Shown: positions 1-9,540 of the stretch, piece after piece
Position numbering within the stretch: position 1 is the first letter of the stretch
Layout: each line of letters starts with the position of its first letter
Assembly: GCA_938092135.1 (NCBI GenBank)
Contig: CALLJL010000003.1
Coordinates: 62,001-126,000, forward strand
DNA from: an uncultured bacterium
GTDB taxonomy: Bacteria > Acidobacteriota > Aminicenantia > Aminicenantales > CALLJL01
Length of the DNA stretch: 64,000 nt
Direction: 5' to 3'
Program-made: the position numbers and the translations under genes
Notes under the pieces: model-generated
What the model saw: the letters and a program-made list of their open reading frames with translations, nothing else
What the model was told of the DNA's origin: nothing
Databases searched by the model: none

Positions 1-2
1 TT

Positions 3-1673
3 CCTGCCCAACCTTCGCTTCCCTTTACTTTTAGTGAAAGAAAGGCGGAGATGGTTATCAATTCAGCCCTCCACTGGCTCGAAGGACAAAGGGGCCCTTG
101 GTTTTGCTGGCTTCATCTGTGGGATCCCCATACTCCCTATCTTCCGCCTGAGTCTTATCTGAAACGTTTTTCCCATGACCCTTATAGTGGTGAAGTGGCC
201 TATGTTGATGACCAGCTGGGCCGGCTTTTTGCCTTTCTTGAAGAAAGAAAACAATTAGCCGAAACTCTGATTATTATTACGGCTGATCATGGGGAATCAT
301 TGGGCGAACATGGCGAGTTGACCCATGGTTATTTTATATACAACAGTACTCTTTGGGTGCCCTTAATCATTGCTGGTCCTGGGATAAAGCCAGGTCGGGT
401 CTCTGAATTTGTCAGCCACATTGACCTTTTTCCCACTATCTGCGATTTGCTAAGGATTAAAAAACCGGCTTTTCTTGAAGGGACTTCGCTCTTCCCCTGG
501 CTTCAGGGGAAAAAGGCTGGAGGTCATCCCATATATATTGAATCCCTTGATCCCTATCTTAATCGGGGATGTGCCCCTCTTTTTGGATTTATTTCAGATA
601 GCTTTAAATTTATCGATTCCCCCATACCCGAGCTCTACGATTTAAAAAATGATTTTGGAGAAAAGAACAACCTGGCTGGGAAAGTGGATCTAGGCTCCTA
701 TAAGAAAAGACTCAAAGAAATAATTTCTCTTATGCCCGAAGCCAGTTCTATGACGGCCAGAAAGCCTGTAGACCAAGAAATTAGGCGACGGCTTCAGAGC
801 CTGGGATATATTATTTCAACCACGCCTCCTCGGCAGAAGACCTTTACGGCTGAGGATGATCCCAAGAGTTTTCTTTTAGTTCAGCAAAAATTGGAAAGGG
901 CCATTATTTTTCACGATATGGGGAAAAAAGAGGAAGCTATCCATCTCCTTGAACAGGTTATCACTGAAAATAAGAATTTCTCGGCTGCCTATATATATTT
1001 AGCCCATATTTATTATTCTCTTAATCGTGCAGAGCAAGCTTTGGCCGTTCTCCAGGAGGCCTTAAAGGTCAATCCTTCTGACCATAGTCTAGCCTCGGCT
1101 TATGGTTTACATCTTGTCAGAGAAAGGCGTTACCAAGAGGCTATAAAAATCCTAGAACAGGCTATCAGACTCTATGATGAAGATCCTGAAACCTGGGATC
1201 AACTGGGCATTGCCTTTTGGAGGCTGGGCGATTTTGATCGGGCTGAATTTGCTTATAAAAAAGCCCTTTCCTTGGATCCGACCCATGCCTTAGTGTTATC
1301 CAATTTGGGGGCTCTTTATCTTTCCCGATATTTCCAGACTAAAGACCAGAATCAACTTCAGGAAGCCTTAAATTATCTCGAAAGGGCCACACAACTTGAT
1401 CCCCAGTTAAACTTAGCCTTTCGTGCTCTCGGCGTGAGTTACAAGCTTTCTGGACTTCCTGATAGGGCAATCGAAGCCTGGAAAAAGGCTGTGGCCATAG
1501 AACCAAAAGATGATTTTTCTTTACTCAGTCTTGGGACAGCCCTGTTTGAAAAAGGGGAAAGAACCCAGGCCCTTCCATATCTTGAAAGTTACCTCAAGCT
1601 TAAGGAGAAAGAATTAAGCCAGGCTGAAAGGCAAAAGATTGAAGAACTAATAAGGCAATGCCGCCAGAAATAA
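3..1673 (+). CDS. Alkaline-phosphatase-superfamily (sulfatase-fold) protein with C-terminal TPRs, 5' end outside window
   Basis: The reading frame is open back to base 3, so the ATG at 51 in the ORF track is internal and the true start lies upstream. Alignment by eye with the full paralogue at 6989-9142 suggests about 180 residues are missing, including the nucleophile region. What remains has the metal-binding signature ADHGESLGEHG and a following THG, as in sulfatases and phosphoethanolamine transferases, then about seven TPR-like 34-residue units to the C-terminus (for example YAFK/AEFAYKKALSLDP). The family hydrolyses or transfers sulfate or phosphate esters, but the substrate here is unknown. 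The protein is probably membrane-anchored and periplasmic like its paralogue. It lies upstream of a TonB-dependent receptor, separated by about 520 bases. Confidence 0.85.
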   Translation, partial: PAQPSLPFTFSERKAEMVINSALHWLEGQRGPWFCWLHLWDPHTPYLPPESYLKRFSHDPYSGEVAYVDDQLGRLFAFLEERKQLAETLIIITADHGESLGEHGELTHGYFIYNSTLWVPLIIAGPGIKPGRVSEFVSHIDLFPTICDLLRIKKPAFLEGTSLFPWLQGKKAGGHPIYIESLDPYLNRGCAPLFGFISDSFKFIDSPIPELYDLKNDFGEKNNLAGKVDLGSYKKRLKEIISLMPEASSMTARKPVDQEIRRRLQSLGYIISTTPPRQKTFTAEDDPKSFLLVQQKLERAIIFHDMGKKEEAIHLLEQVITENKNFSAAYIYLAHIYYSLNRAEQALAVLQEALKVNPSDHSLASAYGLHLVRERRYQEAIKILEQAIRLYDEDPETWDQLGIAFWRLGDFDRAEFAYKKALSLDPTHALVLSNLGALYLSRYFQTKDQNQLQEALNYLERATQLDPQLNLAFRALGVSYKLSGLPDRAIEAWKKAVAIEPKDDFSLLSLGTALFEKGERTQALPYLESYLKLKEKELSQAERQKIEELIRQCRQK

Positions 1674-2195
1674 TCATTTAGGCTGATAGATTGAATATTA
1701 TAATGAAAAAATTTCATAAAAAATTGAGTGATTTAAAATGAAAGCAATTTGATTAAAAATAAATTGGCAAAAATTTTACTATTTAAAAAATCTAATTTTC
1801 ATTGAGCCTAATATTCAAAAACTTAAATTCAAAAAGTTAAATTTATTCAAAAAGACGAATTTTAAGACTCATATTTATATTAAAAAAAAGGCAAATTTCC
1901 TAGAGAATAAAAGAAATTAAATTTTTCTATAATTTGGCCCAAAAACTGCATTAATATTGATTGAAATTGGACAAAAAATACTTAAAGGATATCTTAACAA
2001 GAAAAAATGAGAGGGGAGGGAAACCAAAATCAATTAAACATTAGACCTAGTCAAATTTCCACGGTGCTTTATTTGTTTATTTTAATCTTTGAAAGTGCTA
2101 AAATTGTTTTTTTTTAAAAGGAGGTGAGAAAGAGTTAGTAAAAAACAAAGGCTAAAGGTTTAATTAAAAAAAGATGATGAAAAGGAGGAGAAAAA
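1674..2195. other. AT-rich intergenic leader before the TonB receptor
   Basis: This is 522 bases of very AT-rich sequence with no plausible gene. Near its 3' end there are two Shine-Dalgarno-like tracts: one at about 2116-2124 (aaggaggtg), directly followed by a tiny GTG frame of four codons (GTGAGAAAGAGTTAG), and the real one before the receptor start. I could not find a convincing -35/-10 pair. The long leader hints at a regulated 5' UTR for the receptor, but no known riboswitch class was recognised. Confidence 0.4.
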
Positions 2196-5051
2196 GTGAG
2201 AAGAATTTGGCTAATGCTTGTGGCCATTGTGATGATGGCTGGCCTTTCTTTTGCTCAGGATTACGGCTCCCTTTATGGGACAGTCGTTGATCCTGATGGC
2301 AATCCTTTGCCTGGTGTAACGGTGACTATTTCCTCAGCCTATTATCCTGAAAGAAGCGTCGTCACCTCGGAATCAGGGCTCTTTCGCTTTCCCCGTTTAC
2401 CGGTAGCCCGAGATTATAAGCTCAAATTCGAGCTTCAGGGATTTAAAACAGTCATCAAAGAAAATATAGTCGTTGAATTTGGTAAAGATTTCCGCCTAGA
2501 TATTACCATGGAGCCAGCTCCTATTCAGGAAGAGGTGGTAGTCACAGCGGTAACGCCGGTCATTGATACCAAAAAAGCTCAGGTCGGGGTCAGAGTCTCT
2601 AAGGAAATGCTCATGGACCTGCCTACGGCGCGCAATCCTTGGGTAATCATGCAGTTAGCCCCTGGAATACTCGTAGATAGAGAAGATGTGGGCGGCAACG
2701 AGGCGGGGCAGCAATCAGCTTATTATGGCCATGGTTCTTCCGGTGATGATAATACCTGGATGATCGATGGCGGTAATATTACTGATATGTCAGCTTTGGG
2801 GGCAGCTCCAGCCTATGTTAACCTCGCTGGCTATGAAGAGCTGGTGATTAATTACGGAGTTAATGATGTAACGAACCCCACTGGTGGTATCCAGCTGAAT
2901 ATTGTTAGCAAAAGAGGTGGCAATAATTACGCTGGCGAATTCTATCTTGACGCTTCCCAGAAGGAATGGCAGTTGAAGAATATTCCCAATGAATTAGAAG
3001 CTAAGGGTTATACTGGTTCGGGCGTCAACAAGATTTATCTTTACGGTGTTAATTTCGGTGGACCAATTATTAGAGACAAATTCTGGTTTTATGGCAGCTG
3101 GGGAGTCCAGGATATCGATTCCTTAACTTTGAAGAAAGGAATCACTGATAAAACTTGGTTACTCAGCGGTTATGGTAAGCTCAATTTTCATCCCTTTAAG
3201 GGCAATCGGGCTGAATTTTTCATGGAATATGATAACAAGCTGAAATGGAATCGGACAGCTTGGGGAGTAGAGTATCAAGCTCCTGAAACTATGTGGAATC
3301 AGACTGGTCCTGGTTATATTTATAAATTTGAAGATGAGCAGATTATCGGCAACTTATTGCTTACGGCCAAGGCTATTTATACAGATGGAGGCTTTTACCT
3401 GACGCCCACAAAGATGGGTTCTGGCAAGTACATGTGGATAAGTTATGATCCCACTTTTTTTGTCAGCGGTAACATCGACTATTATGGAACAGATAGGAAT
3501 CAGCTCAATGTGGTTGCGACCGGTAATTATTTTAAGGAAAAACTTTTCGGCGCCGATCATGAAATTAAGTTTGGAGTTGATTATCTAACAGCTACCGTTA
3601 CTACCTTTGACTTATATGAGGGTAATGTAACGATAGTTGAATACGATGTGACCGATCCTTTTAAAGAAATCTGGATTCACCGTGATTATTACATCAATAT
3701 GTGGATGGATAGAATTGCCTTCTTCTTCCAAGATACGATAACTGCAGGTCGCTTTTCTTTCAATCTTGGATTACGCTACGACCGAGAAAGAGCGAAGGTT
3801 AAGAACGAACATCAGCCAGCCGCGCCTTTCCTGAGCTATTTCCTGAGAGAGATTACTATTGAAGAATACGATCCTGGTGTTGGCTGGAAGTGTCTGTCAC
3901 CTCGGTTGAGCATAACCTATGATATTTTCGGCACCGGTAAGGATGTCATCAAATTTTCCATTGCTCGCTATGGCTCCCAAGCAGCTTATTGGCAGACGGC
4001 GGCCTTTGATAACCCCGCTGGTTGGTCAGAAATTGACCTCTACTGGAATGACCTGAATCGTGATGGCAAAGTAACTGAAAATGAGCTCTTTGGCTGGGAT
4101 CTTACCAATAATATTTATGATCCAAATAACTGGCTCTGGTACAGTGGTATTAACCCCTATGACCCGACTTCCCTTGAAAATCCCAATGAGATTGATCCTA
4201 AATTCAATACTCCGCTTCTTGATGAGTTGACCATTTCCTATCAAAAAGAGGTTTTACCTGACTTTGCCGTTTCCCTCGAGCTCTTTGCCAAAAAGCGGCA
4301 TCGCCTGGTCTGGGATGTGCCCATGAAAATGGACGGTTCACTTTACACTCAAAATGACTACACTGTCTATACCACTTATACTTTTCCTCGGACTGGAGAG
4401 AAAAGAACCATTTATCGCCGTCCCTATCCTTATGCTTATTACAGAACCAATTCAGATAAAGCCTATGAGCGCTATTATGCCGCCCAGATTGTCTTTAATA
4501 AGAGATTTTCCAATCGCTGGATGCTCTATGGTTCTTTCACCTATGCTGACTGGAGATTCTATTACAACGGAGAATTCGATTGGGGAGCCGTCAATAACAT
4601 GACTTTTTATGATGGTGGAGTTGTTGCGCCCCAAAGTGGCGGCTCTGGCTTAACTGACATCTTTGTCAACGCCCGCTGGATGGGCAAGCTATCTTGGTTG
4701 TATCAGTTCCCCTTCGGTGTAAATTTCAGTGGGGCTTTCCAGATTCGAGAAGGCTATGCCATGCCCGACTATGTCAGAATTGCTGTGCCTGGCTTTGGCT
4801 CCATCAGACTTTATGCCGGTAAACAGGGCGACAACCGGTTGCCTGTCTTCTACGTCCTTAACCTGAGATTGGAAAAGACTTTTCAAATAAGTGAGACGGG
4901 AAAGGTTGTCCTTTCAGTAGATGGCTTTAATATTACCAATAACAACGTTGCCCTGAAGAAGCAGAACCTACTGACAGCGAGCGACTACGGCGAAACCGTA
5001 CGAATTCTCAATCCCTGTGTCTTCCGCTTTGGAGCCCGCTTCTCGTTCTAA
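2196..5051 (+). CDS. TonB-dependent outer-membrane receptor with carboxypeptidase-regulatory-like domain
   Basis: Predicted outer-membrane receptor for energised uptake of a large or scarce substrate. The start is a GTG placed about 8 bases after AAAGGAGGAG. A Sec signal peptide (MRRIWLMLVAIVMMAGLSFA) is followed at about residues 22-110 by a CarboxypepD_reg-like beta-sandwich (GTVVDPDGNPLPGVTVTI). Then comes a plug-like region (VVVTAVTPVIDTKKAQVG, MIDGGNITD), and the rest is a long aromatic-rich beta-barrel ending in ARFSF, with a C-terminal Phe as expected for barrel assembly. At 951 residues it is the usual size for the Oar/TonB type in Acidobacteriota. It sits between two sulfatase-TPR paralogues and before a small TPR protein. 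The substrate cannot be read from the sequence; there is no SusD partner beside it. A strong terminator follows. Confidence 0.88.
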   Translation: MRRIWLMLVAIVMMAGLSFAQDYGSLYGTVVDPDGNPLPGVTVTISSAYYPERSVVTSESGLFRFPRLPVARDYKLKFELQGFKTVIKENIVVEFGKDFRLDITMEPAPIQEEVVVTAVTPVIDTKKAQVGVRVSKEMLMDLPTARNPWVIMQLAPGILVDREDVGGNEAGQQSAYYGHGSSGDDNTWMIDGGNITDMSALGAAPAYVNLAGYEELVINYGVNDVTNPTGGIQLNIVSKRGGNNYAGEFYLDASQKEWQLKNIPNELEAKGYTGSGVNKIYLYGVNFGGPIIRDKFWFYGSWGVQDIDSLTLKKGITDKTWLLSGYGKLNFHPFKGNRAEFFMEYDNKLKWNRTAWGVEYQAPETMWNQTGPGYIYKFEDEQIIGNLLLTAKAIYTDGGFYLTPTKMGSGKYMWISYDPTFFVSGNIDYYGTDRNQLNVVATGNYFKEKLFGADHEIKFGVDYLTATVTTFDLYEGNVTIVEYDVTDPFKEIWIHRDYYINMWMDRIAFFFQDTITAGRFSFNLGLRYDRERAKVKNEHQPAAPFLSYFLREITIEEYDPGVGWKCLSPRLSITYDIFGTGKDVIKFSIARYGSQAAYWQTAAFDNPAGWSEIDLYWNDLNRDGKVTENELFGWDLTNNIYDPNNWLWYSGINPYDPTSLENPNEIDPKFNTPLLDELTISYQKEVLPDFAVSLELFAKKRHRLVWDVPMKMDGSLYTQNDYTVYTTYTFPRTGEKRTIYRRPYPYAYYRTNSDKAYERYYAAQIVFNKRFSNRWMLYGSFTYADWRFYYNGEFDWGAVNNMTFYDGGVVAPQSGGSGLTDIFVNARWMGKLSWLYQFPFGVNFSGAFQIREGYAMPDYVRIAVPGFGSIRLYAGKQGDNRLPVFYVLNLRLEKTFQISETGKVVLSVDGFNITNNNVALKKQNLLTASDYGETVRILNPCVFRFGARFSF

Positions 5052-5071
5052 TTAAGGATTAAGAAGATTAA

Positions 5072-5100
5072 AAAGGGGCCCTTAAAATAAGGGCCCCTTT
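5072..5100 (+). terminator. Perfect 12-bp hairpin terminator after the TonB receptor
   Basis: The arms AAAGGGGCCCTT (5072-5083) and AAGGGCCCCTTT (5089-5100) are exact reverse complements around a five-base AAAAT loop, starting 20 bases after the receptor stop. The stem ends in a short T run on the plus strand. The same arms give an A/T tract on the other strand, though there is no opposing gene. This ends the receptor transcript. Confidence 0.88.
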
Positions 5101-5938
5101 GCTTAAAAAAGTAGCGCTTTATATATTTACTATATATTTGATAAAAAAGTTTGTATTTTAAAAAAGTTCCCTTCATTTTAAAAAAGGGCAATTTTATATA
5201 TAAGTTACCCGAATAAAAAAAGGTATCACTATTTATAGACGCACTTCGAATATTGAATTTTGAAGACTAAAGTTTAAAGGTTCGCCTCAGGCGACATACC
5301 TGATATCTTTTAAATTATATTTCCATGCCAAAGGAATAGAGCTAGGTTTTAGACAGTTGGCTGCTTAAAGCTTCGAGTAAGGCCCAAAATTGTAGGGCCA
5401 GGATGGATATATCTCGGTCCAAACTTGACCATCCTAAAAAATGTTTGCATTTTCAGAGACTTAATTTTTTAATACTCCCCTTTAAATAGGTGCCATCTAA
5501 ATCGGTGCCAACTTACATATTTACAGTTTATTTTTAATGGAGTATTTAAAAGATTGAATTCCGAAGATTAAAGCTTAAAGGCTAACTTCAGCAGCTATGG
5601 TTATTCTTTAAGAGATGCCTCCAAAGAGCTTAATAAATGAAGCCAGACGTTAGACCGTTTATTATCTAGCTATGCTAACAGGGGATTAAAATGGGGAAAT
5701 AGGATGGATCGGTCGCGAGCAAAATTTGTCCAAAGCGGTAAGTAGTCTCTTCCTCAAATAATTAATTTCCAAGCATGGGATTATAAGGTATAATATGAAT
5801 ATGATTAATACCTTAAATTTGGTTAAATTTTATAGCAATAATAAAAAAGGCGAGCCTGAATTGAAGGATAAATAAAGAATTATGATTAAATTAAGCTTAA
5901 ATATAATTTTTTTCTTGCCTTTATAAGGAGCATTGCTA
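5101..5938. other. Long non-coding region with diverged direct repeats
   Basis: There are about 840 bases with no ORF worth calling. Two 31-base segments, 5251-5281 and 5552-5582, match at 25 positions (ATTGAATT..GAAGA.TAAAG.TTAAAGG). Each is followed by a loosely similar stretch that ends in AGGATGGAT. At 5399-5433 an inverted repeat AGGATGG...CCATCCT could form a stem, and GGTGCCA is repeated twice near 5490-5510. It may be an old duplicated element or a structured RNA. No known RNA family was recognised. Confidence 0.35.
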
Positions 5939-6886
5939 ATGAAAAAAATTATTTTGCCCTTTCTGTCCATTATGCTTCTAGTTTTTATTCTTCAAAATTT
6001 TTCCTCAGCGCAGGGATATCAGGGTAAGGGAAGGATAAGAGGTTTTGTTTATGACGAAGACGGGAAACCTCTGGAGAAAGTCAAGGTTAAGCTTTTCTGT
6101 CTCAAGGCCGCGAGCGGCTTTATTACTGAAACTGATAAAAATGGCGAATGGAAAGCTCTCTGGATTCGTGGTGGCAAATGGAATATAGATTTTGAAAAAA
6201 TTGGTTATGAGCCGAAAAAAATTAGTGTGGAAATCAATGAATGGGGAAAAAACCCCGATATTGAAGTCAAGATGAAAAAGATTGAAGGGTTTGTCGTGAC
6301 CGATGAGATTAAAGATGCCCTCGAAAAGGGTAATACCCTTTTCGATGAAAAGAAATATGAGGAAGCTATTAAAGTTTTCGAAGCTATTTTGCAGCAGGAG
6401 CCAGAGGCTTATATCATCAATTTAAACATTGGCCATTGCTATTTTCAGATGGAGAAGTATGACCAGGCGATAGAATATTATAAAAAAGTTCTTGAACAGC
6501 AACCTGAGAATAAGAATGCCCTGCTTGGTCTTGGCAATGCTTATCTAAATATGGGAAAAAAGGAAGAGGCCCTGGCCTGGTATTCAAGAATAAAGTTTGA
6601 GGATATTGATGATCCTATCGTGCTTTATAACATGGGTAATTCTTTTTATGAGAATTCCTTATATGAAGAATCTCTAAAGTATTACGAGCGGGCCCTAAAG
6701 CTTCAAGATGATTTTCTTGATGCTAGATATCGCCTAGGTCTTACTTATATTACCTTGGGAAAAAATGAGGAAGCTTTGAAGGAATTTGAAACATATCTAA
6801 AGTACGATAATGAATCGGAAAGAGCCAACCAAGTTAAAAGTTTTATCGAATACTTGAAGAAAAAACTGGTTAAGGATGCTCTTTGA
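5939..6886 (+). CDS. Exported TPR protein with N-terminal carboxypeptidase-regulatory-like domain
   Basis: The start is the ATG at 5939, eight bases after AAGGAG; the TTG at 5933 in the ORF track lies only two bases from that site and is unlikely. A signal peptide (about residues 1-25, ending FSSAQG) is followed by a beta-sandwich similar to CarboxypepD_reg (IRGFVYDEDGKPLEKVKV, about 33-95), then about five TPR units to residue 300 (YEEAIKVFEAILQQEP, YDQAIEYYKKVLEQQP, YEESLKYYERALKL). There is no catalytic motif, so a scaffolding role in the periplasm is likely. The shared domain type with the TonB receptor just upstream and the TPRs in the flanking sulfatase-fold proteins suggest that the group works together; this is inference. 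Confidence 0.8.
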   Translation: MKKIILPFLSIMLLVFILQNFSSAQGYQGKGRIRGFVYDEDGKPLEKVKVKLFCLKAASGFITETDKNGEWKALWIRGGKWNIDFEKIGYEPKKISVEINEWGKNPDIEVKMKKIEGFVVTDEIKDALEKGNTLFDEKKYEEAIKVFEAILQQEPEAYIINLNIGHCYFQMEKYDQAIEYYKKVLEQQPENKNALLGLGNAYLNMGKKEEALAWYSRIKFEDIDDPIVLYNMGNSFYENSLYEESLKYYERALKLQDDFLDARYRLGLTYITLGKNEEALKEFETYLKYDNESERANQVKSFIEYLKKKLVKDAL

Positions 6887-6988
6887 ATGATTATAAATAA
6901 ATTAAAAAAGTTTTATATTGAGGAAAAATTGGCCTTGAAGTCGGAACTGAAGTTAAAAAACAATTAAAGGATTTATATTTCTGTAAAA

Positions 6989-9142
6989 ATGAAATTCTCT
7001 TTTAAAAGGAGTTTCTATCTAAAAGTTAGGTTAATTCTTCCTCCTATTATCTTTGTAATTTTATTAGTATCGATTTCATTTTTCCAGCCAAATAAATTGC
7101 CCGCGCCTGGCGGAAAAAATAATTTAAATATACTTCTTATCTCCATAGATACTATCCGGCCGGATAGACTCAGCTGCTATGATTCTCGTTATGTTCAAAC
7201 AGTCAATATTGACAAGCTGGCTCGTCGAGGCCTTGTTTTTGACCGGGCTTTTGCCCACACGCCCCTGACCCTTCCTTCCCATGTCAATATGCTCACCGGT
7301 TTAACACCTCCTTATCATGGCGTCCATGACAATGCCCGTTTCAGGCTGAGTCAGGATATTCAGACGATGGCTGAATATTTAAAGGCCAGGGGATATTCGA
7401 CCGGCGCCTTTGTTGGCGCCTTCCCCCTTGATTCCCGTTTTGGCCTTAATCAGGGCTTTGATGTTTATGATGACCGTTATGGAACTAAAGCTCGGCAGGA
7501 ATTTTTTTATATTGAAAGACAGGCTGAAAAGGTGATTGATGCTTCCCTCAACTGGCTTACAGACCAAAGAAAACCCTGGTTCGCCTTTATCCATCTCTGG
7601 GACCCCCATCAGCCTTATAATCCCCCTGAACCCTTTAAAAGCCAATTTACCCATGATCTCTATTCAGGGGAAGTCGCTTATGTTGATAGCCAGCTTGGCC
7701 GGCTTTTTTCTTTTCTGGAGGCAAATCGCCTTTTTGAAGAAACCATTGTTATCTTAACGGGTGACCATGGAGAATCCTTGGGTGAACACGGTGAATCCAC
7801 CCACGGCTATTTTGCCTACAACAGTACCCTCTGGGTTCCTTTGATTATCGCCTCTCCTCAAATCAAACCTGGCCGGAATAATGATTATGTCTTTCATATT
7901 GACCTTTTTCCGACTGTCTGCGAATTAATCGGGGCTGAGAAGCCCAAAGTTTTGCAAGGACTTTCTCTTGTTCCATTGATAAAGGGCAAGAAATTGCCCC
8001 GCCGTAAGGTTTATTTTGAAGCTCTTTATGCCTATTACAATCGGGGCTGGGCGCCGATTAAAGGCTATTTTGAAGGGGAGAGAAAATTTATTGATTGCCC
8101 CCTTCCTGAATTTTATGACCTCCAAGTCGACTTTGAAGAGAAAAACAATCTGATAGCTCAGGTCAAATTAGATGGCTATCGCCACGAGCTCGAGCAACTT
8201 GAAAAGAATCTCGCCAATCCAAAGGGTAGTGAAAAGCAAATAATAGATGCTGATACCCTTGAGAAACTACGCAGCTTGGGCTATGTGGCCCAGCCCGCAA
8301 TCGCTTCCAAAAAGATTTTTGGACCAGAAGATGATCTCAAAACTCTTCTTCCTTTGCAGGAAAAATTCGCTAAGGCTATGGGTGGTTACCATCATGGAAA
8401 AGTTAAAGAAGCTGTGGCTGCTTTGAAAGAGATAATTGCTGAGAGGAAAAATTTTGATCTGGCCTATTCCTATCTCTCCACAATTTATAAGAGGGAGGGC
8501 CAAATCGCTGAGGCCATAAAAATCTTAAGAGAAGGTCTAGCGAACAATCCTCAAAGCTATTCAATTATCAGTTCCTTCGGCATTCTTCTGGCTGAGACAG
8601 GCCTCCATGATGAGGCTATTTCGGTTCTTCAGATTGGCGTTAGTCTCTGGGATTATGATCCGGAGATGTGGAATTATTTAGGTATGGCTTACTGGGGAAA
8701 AGGTGACTTCGACAAGGCTTATGAAGCCTATGAAAAAGTCCTGGCCCTTGATCCAGATTATCCCATTGTGTTCAATAATCTTGGGTCTCTTTTCCTTTCC
8801 CGCTATTTAAAAAATAACCAACCCGAAGATATCGATAAAGCTCTGAATTATTTTAAAAAAGCTATCTCTTTAGATCCCGAACTGGTTTCAGCCTATAATG
8901 GCCTTGGTGGAGCCTATAAAAAAATAGGCCGATGGAAAGAGGCTATTGATTGCTGGCAAAAGGCTCTTGAACTCAACCCCAATTATGATTTTCCCCTTTA
9001 TAATCTCGGGATTACCTATTATGAGCTCGGAGATAAAAAGGCGGCTTTGAAATATCTCGAAAGCTACCTGAAAGCGAAAAAAAATATTTCAGCTGCGGAA
9101 AAAGAAAAAATAACTACCTTAATCAACGAGTGCCGCCGTTGA
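6989..9142 (+). CDS. Membrane-anchored sulfatase-fold/TPR protein with a threonine at the nucleophile position
   Basis: This is the full-length paralogue of the gene at the window start. One transmembrane anchor (about residues 12-32) is followed by an alkaline-phosphatase-superfamily domain with metal ligands at D54 (ISIDTIRPDR) and D259/H260 (GDHGESLGEHG), then about seven TPRs from residue 455 to the end. The usual sulfatase signature C/S-x-P-S-R reads T94-L-P-S-H here. Thr is the nucleophile of phosphoethanolamine and lipoteichoic-acid transferases, so conversion to formylglycine is impossible and this is unlikely to be a classical sulfatase. A phosphotransferase or phosphodiesterase role is plausible. 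AAAGGA lies about 18 bases before the ATG, a rather long spacing. Confidence 0.85.
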   Translation: MKFSFKRSFYLKVRLILPPIIFVILLVSISFFQPNKLPAPGGKNNLNILLISIDTIRPDRLSCYDSRYVQTVNIDKLARRGLVFDRAFAHTPLTLPSHVNMLTGLTPPYHGVHDNARFRLSQDIQTMAEYLKARGYSTGAFVGAFPLDSRFGLNQGFDVYDDRYGTKARQEFFYIERQAEKVIDASLNWLTDQRKPWFAFIHLWDPHQPYNPPEPFKSQFTHDLYSGEVAYVDSQLGRLFSFLEANRLFEETIVILTGDHGESLGEHGESTHGYFAYNSTLWVPLIIASPQIKPGRNNDYVFHIDLFPTVCELIGAEKPKVLQGLSLVPLIKGKKLPRRKVYFEALYAYYNRGWAPIKGYFEGERKFIDCPLPEFYDLQVDFEEKNNLIAQVKLDGYRHELEQLEKNLANPKGSEKQIIDADTLEKLRSLGYVAQPAIASKKIFGPEDDLKTLLPLQEKFAKAMGGYHHGKVKEAVAALKEIIAERKNFDLAYSYLSTIYKREGQIAEAIKILREGLANNPQSYSIISSFGILLAETGLHDEAISVLQIGVSLWDYDPEMWNYLGMAYWGKGDFDKAYEAYEKVLALDPDYPIVFNNLGSLFLSRYLKNNQPEDIDKALNYFKKAISLDPELVSAYNGLGGAYKKIGRWKEAIDCWQKALELNPNYDFPLYNLGITYYELGDKKAALKYLESYLKAKKNISAAEKEKITTLINECRR

Positions 9143-9324
9143 ACAAAATAACTTCCACTTAATTTCAAATTAAATCTGCCTATTTAAACCGCAAAAGCTG
9201 GCTTTTACATAAACGATTCTTATTTAAAATATATGTTCAACCTTTGCCCCGGAAGCGGAGATCTTAACTCGGTCTATTTATTTGCATCCCCCTAAATAGC
9301 CGCCTGTCGTTGGCGCTTCTCGCA

Positions 9325-9540
9325 TTATCGACGATATTCAAGGGGCAATCGATAGCCCAGCGCCGAATGAACCTAAAGCTGGTTCAAATCATTTCTAATC
9401 CAGGTTTCAATCGCATTATAGGCCTACTCAAAGCAGGTGAACTCATTCAGCCAGAGAAGTTCTTCCTTTATTATGAGGATCATCATTCCGTTCTCGGTAC
9501 TCCTCTTGGAATTATCATATAAACAGAATGCCTAACTTCC
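9325..9540 (-). pseudogene. Decayed IS3-type transposase (integrase core) C-terminal remnant
   Basis: Reading the minus strand in one frame gives TENGMM, then IKEELLWLNEF, then a stop, AYNAIETWIRNDLNQL, a stop, and VHSALGYRLPLEYRR before a final TAA. This is the C-terminal part of an rve-type DDE transposase as in IS3-family OrfB (the usual forms are ENGMIER...LKEE and HSALGYRPP). At least three in-frame stops and the missing N-terminal half show it is dead. No intact OrfA, terminal inverted repeats or target duplication were found. It marks this 9-11 kb pocket as a site of past insertion. The plus-strand ORF at 9310-9522 in the track is a shadow of this remnant. Confidence 0.8.

Noticed and set aside
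5699-5714. A 16-base stretch (ATAGGATGGATCGGTC) also found inside carA at 27733-27748
   Set aside because: The second copy is coding sequence of a conserved protein. One shared 16-mer in 64 kb is within chance expectation, so I do not treat it as a repeat family or operator.
9310-9522. Plus-strand 70-residue ORF in the track
   Set aside because: It is the reverse-strand shadow of the IS3-type transposase remnant, which reads in a recognisable frame on the minus strand.
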